From: Nocardioides antri
GTDB taxonomy: Bacteria; Actinomycetota; Actinomycetes; Propionibacteriales; Nocardioidaceae
Length of the DNA: 64,000 nucleotides
Assembly: GCF_008373765.1 (NCBI RefSeq)
Contig: NZ_VUJW01000002.1
Span: 248,001 to 312,000 of the forward strand
Reading direction: 5' to 3'
Under the pieces are notes generated by a model. It did not search any database. It saw only the letters and a list, made by a program, of their open reading frames with translations, and was not told the origin of the DNA. Position 1 is the first letter of the stretch. Every line of letters begins with the position of its first letter. Positions 1-8,051 of the stretch are shown here, piece by piece. The position numbers were made by a program, and so were the translations under genes.

Positions 1-165
1 GTCCTGCGGCTCGGCATCTGCGTCGACGCCACCGCCCTCGTCGTGCCCGACGGTGCGCCGACCATCCTCGGAGAGCCGACCCGGTCGCCCCAGCAGGTCG
101 ACGTCACCAACATCGAGGGGCTGTGGCGGGTCACCAGGGCCGAGCCGGTCGACGGCTCCTGCTAG
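1..165 (+). CDS. C-terminal end of an unidentified protein (partial)
   Basis: The reading frame is open from the first base and stops at TAG 163-165, giving the last 54 residues of a protein whose start lies outside the window. The tail contains LGICVDATALVVPDGAP, which loosely resembles the C-terminal strand region of cyanophycinase/peptidase S51-like proteins, but this is too short to identify. The stop overlaps the stop of the convergent glycosyltransferase gene in a shared CTAG. Confidence 0.55.
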   Translation, partial: VLRLGICVDATALVVPDGAPTILGEPTRSPQQVDVTNIEGLWRVTRAEPVDGSC

Positions 166-1286
166 GCCGTTGCCCGCGCCGGCGCCCCGACCGGCTCGCC
201 GGCGTGGATCGCCAGCATTCGCTCCACGGTGGCCGACCAGGGGTACTCCTCGGCACGGCCCCGGGCAGCCGCCCTTCGCTCGGTGCGGGTTCTCGCGGCG
301 ACCCTGAGGACCGCGTCCGCCAGGGCGCCAGCCTCGGGCGCCGCCCAGGCCCCGGACCTCCTGTCGACCAGCTCGCGCGCGCCACCGCGGTCGGCCGTGA
401 CCACCGGGGTGCCGCTCGCCAGCGCCTCGAGGACGGCGAGCCCGAACGTCTCGGTCGGGCACACCGAGAGAGCGACGTCGGCCGCCGAGATGCGGCGGCT
501 CAGCTCCTCGCGCCCGTCGACGAACCCGTGGAAGAACACCGGGGCGCCGCCGGCGACGGCGCGGAGCTCGTCGAGATGGGGTCCCTCGCCGTACACGTCC
601 ATCCGGAGGGGGACCCCGCGCCGGTGGAGCTCGACGGCCGTCGCAACCGCGAGGTGGGGTGACTTCTCCCGCGACAGGCGGCCGACGTGGGTCAGGCGCA
701 GCAGCCCGTCGTCGGGGGGCGGCGCATGGTGCGGCCGGAACGTCGCCAGGTCGACGCCCAGCGGGACCCGCTCGATCGGGCAGCCTGCGGCGTCCGCCAC
801 CCGCTGGAACTCCTCCTGCGCGTAGCGCGACGTCACCACAAGAGTGTCGAAGCTGCGGACGACCAGCCGGTTGACGACGCCGATGGAGACCTTGGACGTC
901 GTCGGCTTGCCGCTGCGCCGGGCGAACATGTCGGTCAGCTGCTCGTGGGAGAGGCAGACGGACCGCACGCCCGCGCGGCGCGCCCACCAGGCCACCGGCA
1001 GCAGGGTCAGCTTGTCGTTCCACTCGATCGACGTCGGGGCGAACCGGTCGAGGAGGTCGACCAGGCGCCACGGCTCGACGATCAGCCGGTAGCCGCTGCC
1101 GACGTGGGGTGCGCGCAGCTGCGCGACCGTGCCGTGCTCGGTCTCGGTGACGGTGTCCACCGGACCCGGGATGACGAGGAGCCGGTCGACACCGGCGTCG
1201 ACGTAGCCGCGGCCGAGCTCGGCCAGCGCGGTCTTCATCCCGCCCGAGGCCGCCCCGACGAAGTTGGCAAGCTGGGCGATACGCAC
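162..1286 (-). CDS. Family 4 type glycosyltransferase
   Basis: Predicted 374-residue GT-B fold glycosyltransferase. It would transfer a sugar from a nucleotide donor to a lipid, glycan or small molecule; the acceptor cannot be told from sequence. The N-terminus (VRIAQLANFVGAASGGMKTA) has the glycine-rich donor-domain loop of GT4 enzymes. The C-terminal half has LTHVGRLSREKSPHLAV and the EX7E-type motif ETFGLAVLEALASGTPVV. I chose the GTG at 1286 because GGGAGG lies about 9 nt upstream; a GTG at 1295 is in frame but sits directly on that ribosome site. The frame stays open far upstream on this strand, opposite the pirin gene, which is GC-rich antisense coding rather than protein. It ends convergently on the preceding partial gene. 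Confidence 0.85.
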   Translation of the reverse strand: MRIAQLANFVGAASGGMKTALAELGRGYVDAGVDRLLVIPGPVDTVTETEHGTVAQLRAPHVGSGYRLIVEPWRLVDLLDRFAPTSIEWNDKLTLLPVAWWARRAGVRSVCLSHEQLTDMFARRSGKPTTSKVSIGVVNRLVVRSFDTLVVTSRYAQEEFQRVADAAGCPIERVPLGVDLATFRPHHAPPPDDGLLRLTHVGRLSREKSPHLAVATAVELHRRGVPLRMDVYGEGPHLDELRAVAGGAPVFFHGFVDGREELSRRISAADVALSVCPTETFGLAVLEALASGTPVVTADRGGARELVDRRSGAWAAPEAGALADAVLRVAARTRTERRAAARGRAEEYPWSATVERMLAIHAGEPVGAPARATA

Positions 1287-1367
1287 GCCCGGCACCCTCC
1301 CGCCCCTCCGTGAACGCGTGGCGACCAGGGGGTAGAGGTCGGGTGGCGACCGCGGGAGGATGGCCGG

Positions 1368-2363
1368 GTGAGCAACGAGGAGGCACGTCCCGACGAGTTG
1401 GTGTGCACCGGTGCGGAGGCGGCCGGGGTCGAGATCATGACGCCGCGGGAGGTGCCGCTGGGCGGCCCGCGCGCGATGACGGTACGACGAACCCTGCCGC
1501 AACGGGAGCGGAGCCTGATCGGGGCCTGGTGCTTCCTCGACCACTACGGGCCGGACCTGGTGTCGGACTCGGGCGGGATGACGGTGGCGCCCCACCCGCA
1601 CACCGGGCTGCAGACCGTGAGCTGGCTGTTCGAGGGCGAGGTCGAGCACCGCGACAGCGCCGGCCACCACGCGATGGTGCTGCCCGGCGAGATCAACCTG
1701 ATGACGGCCGGCCGCGGGATCAGCCACTCGGAGGTGTCGACCGAGGGCACCACCAGGCTGCACGGAGCCCAGCTGTGGGTGGCGCTTCCCGACGGGAGCC
1801 GTGACGTCGACCCCGGGTTCGAGCACTACGCGCCGTCCGAGCTCGCCGGCGACGGCTGGCGGGGGCGGGTGTTCCTCGGGTCGCTCCTGGGCGACACGTC
1901 GCCCGTGTCGACGTACTCCCCGCTGGTGGGGGCCGAGCTGGCCCTCGACCCCGGCGTGATCCTGCCGCTCGAGGTGGACCCCTCGTTCGAGCACGGCGTG
2001 CTCGTGGACCTCGGCTCGGTGACGGTCGACGGCGTGACGGCGAAGCCCGCCGAGCTCGCCTACATCCCGCCCGGCGACGGCACGATCGCGCTGGTCGCCG
2101 GCGACGAGGGCGCGCGGGTGCTGGTGCTCGGCGGCACCCCGTTCGGCGAGTCGATCGTGATGTGGTGGAACTTCGTCGGCCGCACCCACGAGGAGGTGGT
2201 CGGCTTCCGCGCGGAGTGGCAGGACCAGATCACCCGCGACGGCGCCGTCGTCCCGGACTCCTCCGACGTCGCCGACGGCCGCTTCGGCATCGTCGCCGGC
2301 GACCACCTCCGCCCCATCCCCGCGCCCGAGCTCCCCAACGCCCGCCTCAAGGAGCGCCGCTGA
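1368..2363 (+). CDS. Pirin family protein
   Basis: Predicted 331-residue bicupin of the pirin family; members bind a metal ion, and some have quercetinase activity or act as redox-linked regulators. The N-terminal cupin carries the expected metal ligands in HPHTGLQ and GRGISHSE. The C-terminal pirin domain is present (SPLVGAELALDPG through VLVLGGTPFGESIVMWWNFV). The GTG start at 1368 is preceded by GGGAGGA at 7-nt spacing. It is divergent from the glycosyltransferase and separated from it by 81 bp. The actual substrate is unknown. Confidence 0.9.
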   Translation: MSNEEARPDELVCTGAEAAGVEIMTPREVPLGGPRAMTVRRTLPQRERSLIGAWCFLDHYGPDLVSDSGGMTVAPHPHTGLQTVSWLFEGEVEHRDSAGHHAMVLPGEINLMTAGRGISHSEVSTEGTTRLHGAQLWVALPDGSRDVDPGFEHYAPSELAGDGWRGRVFLGSLLGDTSPVSTYSPLVGAELALDPGVILPLEVDPSFEHGVLVDLGSVTVDGVTAKPAELAYIPPGDGTIALVAGDEGARVLVLGGTPFGESIVMWWNFVGRTHEEVVGFRAEWQDQITRDGAVVPDSSDVADGRFGIVAGDHLRPIPAPELPNARLKERR

Positions 2364-2449
2364 CCCTCCACCGTTGAATCGCCCCTCGTGGGGGGCGAAT
2401 CGCCCCACCACAAGTCCCGATTCGACCAACCACAGGACCCGATTCGACG
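2364..2449. repeat. Imperfect 22-bp tandem repeat in the pirin-tag intergenic gap
   Basis: Read on the minus strand, this gap is built from units starting CGAATCG or CGATTC. Two units of exactly 22 bp lie at 2425-2446 and 2403-2424, a 21-bp unit at 2382-2402, and a degraded fourth unit runs back to the pirin stop. CCCGATTCGAC occurs at 2416-2426 and 2438-2448, and GGGGCGAATCGCCCC at 2392-2406 is a perfect short hairpin. No gene fits here. It may be a dispersed intergenic repeat of the lineage or an operator cluster; sequence alone does not decide. Confidence 0.6.
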
Positions 2450-2469
2450 AGGCGGCATGATGAGCGCCC

Positions 2470-3030
2470 ATGGGACCGGTCATCGGGGAGGACGGGATCG
2501 CCCGCTGCGCGTGGGCGGGTGGCCCGGGGCCGATCCGCGACTACCACGACGAGGAGTGGGGCAGGCCGGTCACGGGGGAGTCGGCGTACTTCGAGCGGAT
2601 GACCCTCGAGGCGTTCCAGTCCGGGTTGTCGTGGGCGACGATCCTCGCCAAGCGCGATGCCTTCCGTGAGGTGTTCGCGGGGTTCGACGCTGATGTCGTC
2701 GCGGCGTACGACGACGCCGATGTCGAGCGGCTGATGGCCGATACCCGGATCGTCCGCAACCGGAGCAAGATCCTGGCGACGCTGCAGAACGCCCGCGCGA
2801 CCGTCGCCCTCCGCGACGACGGGGGGCTCGAGCAGCTGATCCTCGGCTTCACCCCGGAGGCGACACCGGCCGCCGACGCCACGACCTCGGCGGAGTCGGT
2901 GGCGCTGGCCAGGGAGCTGAAGCGCCGCGGGTTCGCGTTCGTCGGTCCGACGACGGCGTTCGCCCTGATGCAGGCGCTCGGCCTCTTCGACCCGCACGTC
3001 CCGGGCTGCCACCGGCAGGGCGCTGCGTGA
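2470..3030 (+). CDS. tag: DNA-3-methyladenine glycosylase I
   Basis: A 186-residue base-excision repair enzyme that removes 3-methyladenine from alkylated DNA. It has the family zinc site: Cys13 in ARCAWAG, His26 in YHDEEWG, and His176/Cys180 in HVPGCH near the C-terminus. The helix-hairpin region TLEAFQSGLSWATILAKR carries the usual catalytic glutamate. Length matches the family (about 185-200). The ATG at 2470 follows a long non-coding gap. The stop overlaps the GTG of the next gene (GTGA), so it may be translated with the LrgA-like gene although the functions are unrelated. Confidence 0.93.
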   Translation: MGPVIGEDGIARCAWAGGPGPIRDYHDEEWGRPVTGESAYFERMTLEAFQSGLSWATILAKRDAFREVFAGFDADVVAAYDDADVERLMADTRIVRNRSKILATLQNARATVALRDDGGLEQLILGFTPEATPAADATTSAESVALARELKRRGFAFVGPTTAFALMQALGLFDPHVPGCHRQGAA

Positions 3031-3404
3031 TCCTCGGGCTCACCTGGCTGGTCGCGTTCCAGCTGCTCGGGGAGGTCACCGTCCGGCTCCTCGACCTGCC
3101 GGTGCCGGGGCCTGTCGTCGGGATGCTCTACCTCCTCGTGTTCCTCCGCCTCCGACGCCCGGCCGCGGGAGCCCCGGTCCTGCGGGCGGGCGACGGGCTG
3201 CTGCGGCACCTACAGCTGTTCTTCGTGCCGGCGGGCGTCGGTGTGGTCGCCTACCTCGGCGTGCTCGGCGACGACTGGCTGCCGATCACGGTCGCGATGC
3301 TCGGCTCGTGGCTGGTCGCCCTCGCCGTCGTCGGCTGGACCGCTGTCGGCCTCGAGCGGCTGCTGGGCGAGCCGCGCGACGACCAGCCGCGGACGGCGCG
3401 ATGA
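3027..3404 (+). CDS. CidA/LrgA family membrane protein
   Basis: A 125-residue protein with four predicted hydrophobic segments, starting with LGLTWLVAFQLLGEVTVRLL and carrying the family signature LPVPGPVVGMLYLLVFL. CidA/LrgA proteins are holin-like membrane proteins that work with an LrgB/CidB partner, linked to autolysis control and in several bacteria to export or import of small organic acids. It overlaps the glycosylase stop by 4 nt and its own stop overlaps the next start (ATGA at 3401-3404), as expected for a coupled LrgA-LrgB pair. Confidence 0.88.
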   Translation: MILGLTWLVAFQLLGEVTVRLLDLPVPGPVVGMLYLLVFLRLRRPAAGAPVLRAGDGLLRHLQLFFVPAGVGVVAYLGVLGDDWLPITVAMLGSWLVALAVVGWTAVGLERLLGEPRDDQPRTAR

Positions 3405-4117
3405 CGAGCGCAGCGGACACCCTGCTCGAGGTCGCGCGGTCCCCGCTCGGGCTGCTCGGCATCACTCTCGGCGGCTACCAGGCGGGCCGCTGGCTCCTGC
3501 GCCGCACCGGCGACCACGCGCTCGCGCAACCCGTCCTGGTGGCGGTCGTCGTGGCCGGTGGCGCGATCACCCTGCTCGGCGTCGAGTACGCCGACTACCG
3601 GTCGGCGACCGAGATCGTCGCGTTCTGGCTCGGTCCGGCGACGGTGGCGCTCGCGATCCCGCTCCACCGCCAGGTCGACCGGCTGCGCGGGTTCGTCGTA
3701 CCCCTCCTCGTCGCGGTCGTCCTCGGCGCCGCGGCCTCGATCAGCTCCGGCGTGCTCCTCGCCCGCTGGCTCGGGGCGGAACAGGCACTCGAGGAGACGC
3801 TGGCGGCGAAGGCCGCGACCACGCCGGTCGCGATCGCCTTGACCGAGCCGCTCGGCGGGATCCCCGCCCTCGCCGCCGTCTTCGCGATCACGATCGGCAT
3901 CGTCGGCGCCGTCGCCGGGCCGGCCACGCTCCACCTGCTGCGCATCCGCGACCGGCGGGCCCGCGGCCTCGCGCTCGGCGCCGTGTCCCACGGCGTAGGC
4001 GCGTCCCGGATGCTGCGCGAGCACGAGACCGAGGGCGCCTTCGCCGGACTGTCCATGGGGCTGTCCGCACTCGCGATCAGCGTGCTGCTCCCGGTCCTCG
4101 CGCTCCTGCTCTGGTAG
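3401..4117 (+). CDS. LrgB/CidB family membrane protein
   Basis: A 238-residue polytopic membrane protein. It contains LLGITLGGYQAGRWLLRR at the N-terminus, the family motif KAATTPVAIALTEPLGG and the C-terminal block LGAVSHGVGASRM, both typical of LrgB. It is the partner of the LrgA-like protein encoded immediately upstream with a 4-nt overlap. It probably forms a membrane channel or transporter controlling murein hydrolase activity or metabolite flux; which one applies here is not visible. No signal peptide is needed, since the first hydrophobic helix serves for insertion. Confidence 0.9.
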   Translation: MTSAADTLLEVARSPLGLLGITLGGYQAGRWLLRRTGDHALAQPVLVAVVVAGGAITLLGVEYADYRSATEIVAFWLGPATVALAIPLHRQVDRLRGFVVPLLVAVVLGAAASISSGVLLARWLGAEQALEETLAAKAATTPVAIALTEPLGGIPALAAVFAITIGIVGAVAGPATLHLLRIRDRRARGLALGAVSHGVGASRMLREHETEGAFAGLSMGLSALAISVLLPVLALLLW

Positions 4118-4153
4118 GACGCACCCAGCGCGCCGAGCCGCTAGCGTGCCCCC

Positions 4154-5554
4154 ATGAGCCGCGTCCACGCCTTCTCCGACGACGCCCTCGGTGACCTCGA
4201 CGCCGTCGGGATCTCCGAGCACCTCCACGCCGGCAAGGTCTCGATCTCCGAGGTCGTCGACGCCGCCATCGCCCGCACGGAGCGCGTCGCGGACGAGCTC
4301 GGCGCCGTCGCCCACCGCGACTTCGACCGCGCGCGCCGGGAGTCCCGCAGCCCGCGGGGCGGTTTCTTCGCGGGTGTTCCGACCTTCGTCAAGGACAACG
4401 TCGACGTCGCCGGGATGCCGACGATGAACGGCACCGACGCGTGGTCGCCGTACGCCGCGAAGAAGGACGGCGAGTTCGCGCGGATGTACCTCGCCACCGG
4501 CCTGATCCCGCTCGGGAAGACCCGGCTGTCGGAGTACGGCTTCAGCGCCAGCTGCGAGCACCCGCGGCTCGGCCCGGTGCGGACCCCGTGGAACACCGAG
4601 CACACCGCCGGCGCCTCGAGCGCCGGGTCGGCGGCGCTGGTGGCGGCCGGAGCCGTGCCGATCGCGCACGCCAACGACGGCGGCGGCTCCATCCGGATCC
4701 CGGCGTCGGTCAACGGGCTGGTGGGGCTCAAGCCCAGCCGCGGACGGCTCGCCCAGGACGCCGCGATGCGGCAGATGCCGATCCGGATCGTGTCCGACGG
4801 AGTCGTCACCCGCAGCGTGCGCGACACTGCCGCGTTCTTCCGCGAGGCCGAGCGGATCTACCGGCCGCTCGCGCTGCCGCCGATCGGCGACCTCACCCGA
4901 CCCGGCCGGAAGCGGCTCCGGATCGCGCTCAACACCACCGGTCTCCTGCGTGGTGCCGACGCCGAGGTCACCGCGCTCACCGAGCAGACCGCGCGGCTCC
5001 TGGAGGACCTCGGCCACACCGTCATCGAGGTGGACGCGCCGGCGCCGAAGTCGTTTGGCGACGACTTCCTCCTCTACTGGGCTTTCCTCGCGCTCGCGCT
5101 GCTCTCCGGCGGCCGGCGCTTGCACGGCAGGAGCTGGACCAGGGCCAACCACGACGCGCTCACCGTCGGTCTCGCCCGGCACGCCCGCCGCAACCTGCAC
5201 CGGATGCCCGGCGCGATCACCCGGCTCAAGCGCAGCACCCGCGACGCCGCCCTGTTCTACGACAAGTACGACGTCAGCCTGACTCCGACGCTCGCGACCC
5301 CCACGCCCAAGATCGGGCACCTCGACCCCACCCAGGACTACGACACCCTGGTCGACCGGTTGCTCGACTGGGTGGCCTTCACGCCGCTGCAGAACGTGAC
5401 CGGGACCCCGGCCGTCTCCCTGCCGCTCGCGACCACCGCGACCGGCCTCCCGCAGGGCATGATGCTCGGCTCCGGATTCGGTCACGAGGCCGTGCTGATC
5501 GAGCTCGCCTACGAGCTCGAGGAGGCTCGTCCGTGGGCCCGGATCCAGGACTGA
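4154..5554 (+). CDS. Amidase signature family hydrolase
   Basis: A 466-residue amidase. The Ser-cisSer-Lys triad is visible: Lys80 in VPTFVKDNVDVAG, Ser155 in TAGASSAGSAALVAAG and the nucleophile Ser179 in ANDGGGSIRIPAS. The glycine-rich loop is GASSAGS rather than the common GGSSGGS. The substrate is unknown: family members hydrolyse fatty acid amides, aryl amides, indole acetamide or tRNA-bound Glu/Gln. There are no gatB or gatC neighbours, so a GatA role is unlikely. A 36-bp gap separates it from lrgB. It is probably the last gene before the tRNA pair. Confidence 0.92.
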   Translation: MSRVHAFSDDALGDLDAVGISEHLHAGKVSISEVVDAAIARTERVADELGAVAHRDFDRARRESRSPRGGFFAGVPTFVKDNVDVAGMPTMNGTDAWSPYAAKKDGEFARMYLATGLIPLGKTRLSEYGFSASCEHPRLGPVRTPWNTEHTAGASSAGSAALVAAGAVPIAHANDGGGSIRIPASVNGLVGLKPSRGRLAQDAAMRQMPIRIVSDGVVTRSVRDTAAFFREAERIYRPLALPPIGDLTRPGRKRLRIALNTTGLLRGADAEVTALTEQTARLLEDLGHTVIEVDAPAPKSFGDDFLLYWAFLALALLSGGRRLHGRSWTRANHDALTVGLARHARRNLHRMPGAITRLKRSTRDAALFYDKYDVSLTPTLATPTPKIGHLDPTQDYDTLVDRLLDWVAFTPLQNVTGTPAVSLPLATTATGLPQGMMLGSGFGHEAVLIELAYELEEARPWARIQD

Positions 5555-5604
5555 GCGCCCGATTTCGTCGTACTGCCCGCCGGGTTGTATCGTTCTCCGG
5601 CGTT

Positions 5605-5677
5605 GCCCCTTTAGCTCAGTCGGCAGAGCGACTCCATGGTAAGGAGTAGGTCTACGGTTCGATTCCGTAAAGGGGCT
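5605..5677 (+). tRNA. tRNA-Thr (anticodon GGT)
   Basis: A 73-nt cloverleaf. The acceptor stem GCCCCTT pairs with AAGGGGC, the D-arm begins TAGCTCAGTCGGCAGAGC, the anticodon stem ACTCC/GGAGT holds the loop ATGGTAA with anticodon GGT, and the T-arm is TACGG-TTCGATT-CCGTA. The discriminator is T and no CCA is encoded. A TATCGT at 5588-5593 is placed like a -10 element, though no convincing -35 is seen. Confidence 0.95.
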
Positions 5678-5729
5678 CTGGGAGCAAGGGTGCCCGCCCA
5701 CCCCCGTGGAGAGGCAGCCCGAACCCCCT

Positions 5730-5803
5730 GGCGGGGTAGCTCAGGTGGTTAGAGCACACGGCTCATAATCGTGGTGTCGCGGGTTCGAGTCCCGCCCCCG
5801 CTA
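5730..5803 (+). tRNA. tRNA-Met (anticodon CAT), elongator type
   Basis: A 74-nt cloverleaf. The acceptor GGCGGGG pairs with CCCCGCT, the anticodon stem CACGG/TCGTG holds the loop CTCATAA, and the T-arm is GCGGG-TTCGAGT-CCCGC. The anticodon stem lacks the three consecutive G:C pairs of initiator tRNA, so this is the elongator form. A CAT anticodon could also be a modified tRNA-Ile, but the overall stems and the rpmG context favour Met. It lies 52 bp after tRNA-Thr and is probably cotranscribed with it and with rpmG. Confidence 0.92.
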
Positions 5804-5852
5804 CGCCAGACGACAGCAGCACCAGCAGACCAATCAGACGCAAGGACTTCCC

Positions 5853-6023
5853 GTGGCCAGCAAGAGCTCCGACGTTCGCCCCAAGATCACGCTCGCCTGC
5901 GTGGACTGCAAGGAGCGCAACTACATCACGAAGAAGAACCGGCGCAACGACCCCGACCGCCTCGAGCTGTCGAAGTTCTGCCCGCGTTGCCGCAAGCACA
6001 CCGAGCACCGAGAGACCCGCTGA
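5853..6023 (+). CDS. rpmG: Ribosomal protein bL33
   Basis: A 56-residue large-subunit ribosomal protein. The sequence begins [19 protein letters not shown] and has the zinc-binding C+ form, with Cys pairs CVDC and CPRC and the core [20 protein letters not shown]. The start is GTG at 5853 with AAGGA 6 nt upstream. The position after tRNA-Thr/tRNA-Met and before the MaoC pair matches the actinobacterial order. C+ L33 proteins are often replaced by zinc-free paralogues under zinc limitation; no such paralogue is in the window. Confidence 0.96.
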   Translation: MASKSSDVRPKITLACVDCKERNYITKKNRRNDPDRLELSKFCPRCRKHTEHRETR

Positions 6024-6122
6024 CCGAATCGCGCGAGCGTGTCGCCGACGGCTTCGCCGCCGTGCGACACGCTGCCGCGCCGCAGCTGACGTCGTCTGAG
6101 CAACAGGTCGACTGGCGACCTT

Positions 6123-6160
6123 GACCCGGCTCCCGACAGGGACGCCGGGTCGTTGTCTTT
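6123..6160 (+). terminator. Intrinsic terminator after rpmG
   Basis: GACCCGGC at 6123-6130 pairs with GCCGGGTC at 6144-6151, with an inner TCCC-gaca-GGGA extension, followed by GTTGTCTTT. A second hairpin without a T-tract, AGCGTGTCGC/GCGACACGCT, lies upstream at 6036-6073. Confidence 0.7.
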
Positions 6161-6190
6161 CCTCCGGCCGGCAGTCCGTAGGCTGGCGGC

Positions 6191-6583
6191 ATGCCGATCG
6201 ACACGACGCTCGTGGGGCGGGAGTTCCCTCCCACCCGGCCCTACCTCGTGACCGAGGCGGACGTGACGGCCTTCGCCACAGCGACCGGCTCCGCGGCGGC
6301 GCGGGTGCCGGCCACCTTCCCGGTCGTGGTGACCTTCCGCGCGCTCCTCGACTTCCTCGAGGCCGAGCAGGTCGATCTCTCCCGGATCGTCCACGGCGAC
6401 CAGAGGTTCGCCTACGAGCGGCCGGTCGTCGTCGGTGACGAGCTGACCGCGACGCTCACCGTCACCGGCGTCCGCCAGATCGAGGGCACCGACATCCTGC
6501 GCACGACGAGCACGATCACCGATGGCACCGGCGACCTGGTCTGCACCGCCGGCGCCACGATCGTCCACCGGGGCGACGCATGA
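6191..6583 (+). CDS. MaoC-like dehydratase, HadA/HadC-type N-terminal domain subunit
   Basis: A 130-residue single hot-dog domain protein of the FAS1-type dehydratase N-terminal family. In mycobacteria the equivalent HadA or HadC subunit pairs with HadB to dehydrate 3-hydroxyacyl-ACP in fatty acid elongation. The sequence fits the structural subunit: it lacks the catalytic Asp/His hydratase motif and has FPVVVTFRALLDFLEAEQ and the long beta-strand block VHGDQRFAYERPVVVGDELTA. The ATG at 6191 is the first good start. Its stop overlaps the start of the catalytic subunit (ATGA). Since there are no mycolate genes here, general (R)-3-hydroxyacyl dehydration is the safer role. Confidence 0.85.
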   Translation: MPIDTTLVGREFPPTRPYLVTEADVTAFATATGSAAARVPATFPVVVTFRALLDFLEAEQVDLSRIVHGDQRFAYERPVVVGDELTATLTVTGVRQIEGTDILRTTSTITDGTGDLVCTAGATIVHRGDA

Positions 6584-6981
6584 CCACCCTGGCGGCCGGC
6601 ACCGTGCTCGAGCCGCAGGAGTACGCCGTACGCCGTGCGGACCTGCTCGCCTACGCCGCGGCCTCCGGCGACCCCAACCCGATCCACCAGGACGAGGAGA
6701 TCGCCCGCGCGGTCGGCCTCCCCGGCGTGATCGCGCACGGGATGTACACCATGGCGCTCGCCGCCCGGGCGGTCGCGACCTGGACCGGTGACGCCGAGGT
6801 CGTCGAGATCGGCTGCAAGTTCACCGCGCCCGTGGTCGTGCCGGCCGACGGCAGCGCGACGGTGCGGGTGGCGGGGACGGTCAAGTCCGTCGCCGACGGC
6901 CTGGCCACGCTCGCGCTCGAGGTCACCTGTGCGGGCGAGAAGGTCCTGGGTGCCCCCAAGGCGGTCGTCCGGGTTGGCTGA
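6580..6981 (+). CDS. MaoC-like dehydratase, HadB-type catalytic subunit
   Basis: A 133-residue hot-dog fold (R)-specific dehydratase/hydratase. The hydratase-2 motif is present as AAASGDPNPIHQDEEIA, with catalytic Asp31 and His36, followed by LPGVIAHGMYTM. It forms a heterodimer with the subunit encoded just upstream; the two genes overlap by 4 nt. Gene order rpmG - hadA - hadB matches mycobacteria, where these enzymes work in the FAS-II cycle. The murB start lies inside its last codons, so the three genes are probably one transcript. Confidence 0.9.
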   Translation: MTTLAAGTVLEPQEYAVRRADLLAYAAASGDPNPIHQDEEIARAVGLPGVIAHGMYTMALAARAVATWTGDAEVVEIGCKFTAPVVVPADGSATVRVAGTVKSVADGLATLALEVTCAGEKVLGAPKAVVRVG

Positions 6982-8044
6982 GCGGCTGGCGGACCACACC
7001 ACGCTGCGCCTCGGCGGACCGGCGCGCGCCTGGGTGCGCGCCACGACCGAGGAGGAGCTGGTCGAGGCGGTGTCCGCCGCCGACGCGGCCGGAGAGCCGG
7101 TGCTCGTGCTCGGCGGCGGCAGCAACCTGGTCGTGGCGGACGAGGGCTTCGCCGGCACCGTCGTCGAGGTCGCGACCCGCGGCGTCAGCGCCGACACCGA
7201 CCCGGCAGGTGACGCAGAAGACCCCACCTGCGGCGGCGCCCTGGTGACCGTCGCCGCCGGCGAGACGTGGGACGACCTCGTCGCGCAGGCCGTCGAGCGC
7301 GGCTGGGTCGGCATCGAGGCGCTGTCCGGCATCCCGGGGTCCGTCGGCGCGACGCCGATCCAGAACGTCGGCGCCTACGGCCAGGAGGTCTCCCAGACGA
7401 TCGCGTCGGTCCGGGTCTGGGACCGCAAGCTCAACGGCATCCGGACGTTCGCCGCGGCCGACTGCGGCTTCGGCTACCGCACCTCACGCTTCAAGATCGA
7501 CCGCTACGACGCCAACGGCGGCCGCCACCTGGTGCTGTCGGTGACCTTCCAGCTCCGGCAGGGGAGCCTCGGCGCCCCGGTGGCGTACGCCGAGCTCGCC
7601 CGTTCCCTGGGGGTCGAGCCCGGCACGCGCGCCCCTCTCCCCGACGTGCGCGCCGCCGTGCTCCGGCTCCGCGGCAGCAAGGGCATGGTCCTCGACCCGG
7701 CCGACCACGACACCTGGAGCGCCGGCTCGTTCTTCACCAACCCCGTCCTGCCCGCGTCGGAGGTGCCCGAGGGTGCGCCGGCCTGGCCCACCGCCGAGGA
7801 CGGCCTGGTGAAGACCAGCGCCGCCTGGCTGATCGAGCACGCCGGCTTCGGCAAGGGCTACGGCCTCGACCGGGAGCCCGGCCGGGTCTCGCTGTCGACC
7901 AAGCACACCCTCGCGCTCACCAACCGCGGAGGCGCGAGCGCTGCCGACCTGCTCGCGCTGGCGGGCGAGGTCCGCGACGGAGTCGCGGCGTCGTACGGCA
8001 TCACGCTGGTCAACGAGCCGGTGCTCGTCGGCTGCTCGCTCTGA
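6974..8044 (+). CDS. murB: UDP-N-acetylenolpyruvoylglucosamine reductase
   Basis: The enzyme reduces enolpyruvyl-UDP-GlcNAc to UDP-MurNAc with NADPH and FAD, the second committed step of peptidoglycan synthesis in the cytoplasm. FAD-binding motifs are LGGGSNLVVADEGFAG and ALSGIPGSVGATPIQNVGAYG. The catalytic serine is in AGSFFTNPVL and the C-terminal glutamate in LVNEPVLVG. I place the start at TTG 6974, giving 356 residues beginning LAERLADHTTLRLGGPA and overlapping hadB by 8 nt; GTG 6950 is a possible alternative. The coding direction and overlap suggest cotranscription with the dehydratase genes. Confidence 0.93.
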   Translation: MAERLADHTTLRLGGPARAWVRATTEEELVEAVSAADAAGEPVLVLGGGSNLVVADEGFAGTVVEVATRGVSADTDPAGDAEDPTCGGALVTVAAGETWDDLVAQAVERGWVGIEALSGIPGSVGATPIQNVGAYGQEVSQTIASVRVWDRKLNGIRTFAAADCGFGYRTSRFKIDRYDANGGRHLVLSVTFQLRQGSLGAPVAYAELARSLGVEPGTRAPLPDVRAAVLRLRGSKGMVLDPADHDTWSAGSFFTNPVLPASEVPEGAPAWPTAEDGLVKTSAAWLIEHAGFGKGYGLDREPGRVSLSTKHTLALTNRGGASAADLLALAGEVRDGVAASYGITLVNEPVLVGCSL

Positions 8045-8051
8045 GCAGCGG

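Noticed and set aside
162-2483. Extension of the glycosyltransferase frame upstream to 2483
   Set aside because: The extra part is antisense to the pirin gene, and the conserved protein starts at VRIAQLANF with a ribosome site just before it.
5730-5803. tRNA with CAT anticodon as initiator tRNA-Met or tRNA-Ile2
   Set aside because: The anticodon stem lacks the GGG/CCC pairs of the initiator; the Ile2 possibility cannot be excluded by sequence alone but is less likely.
6036-6073. 10-bp hairpin after rpmG as the terminator
   Set aside because: It is not followed by T residues; the hairpin at 6123 with GTTGTCTTT is better placed. It was mentioned but not called.
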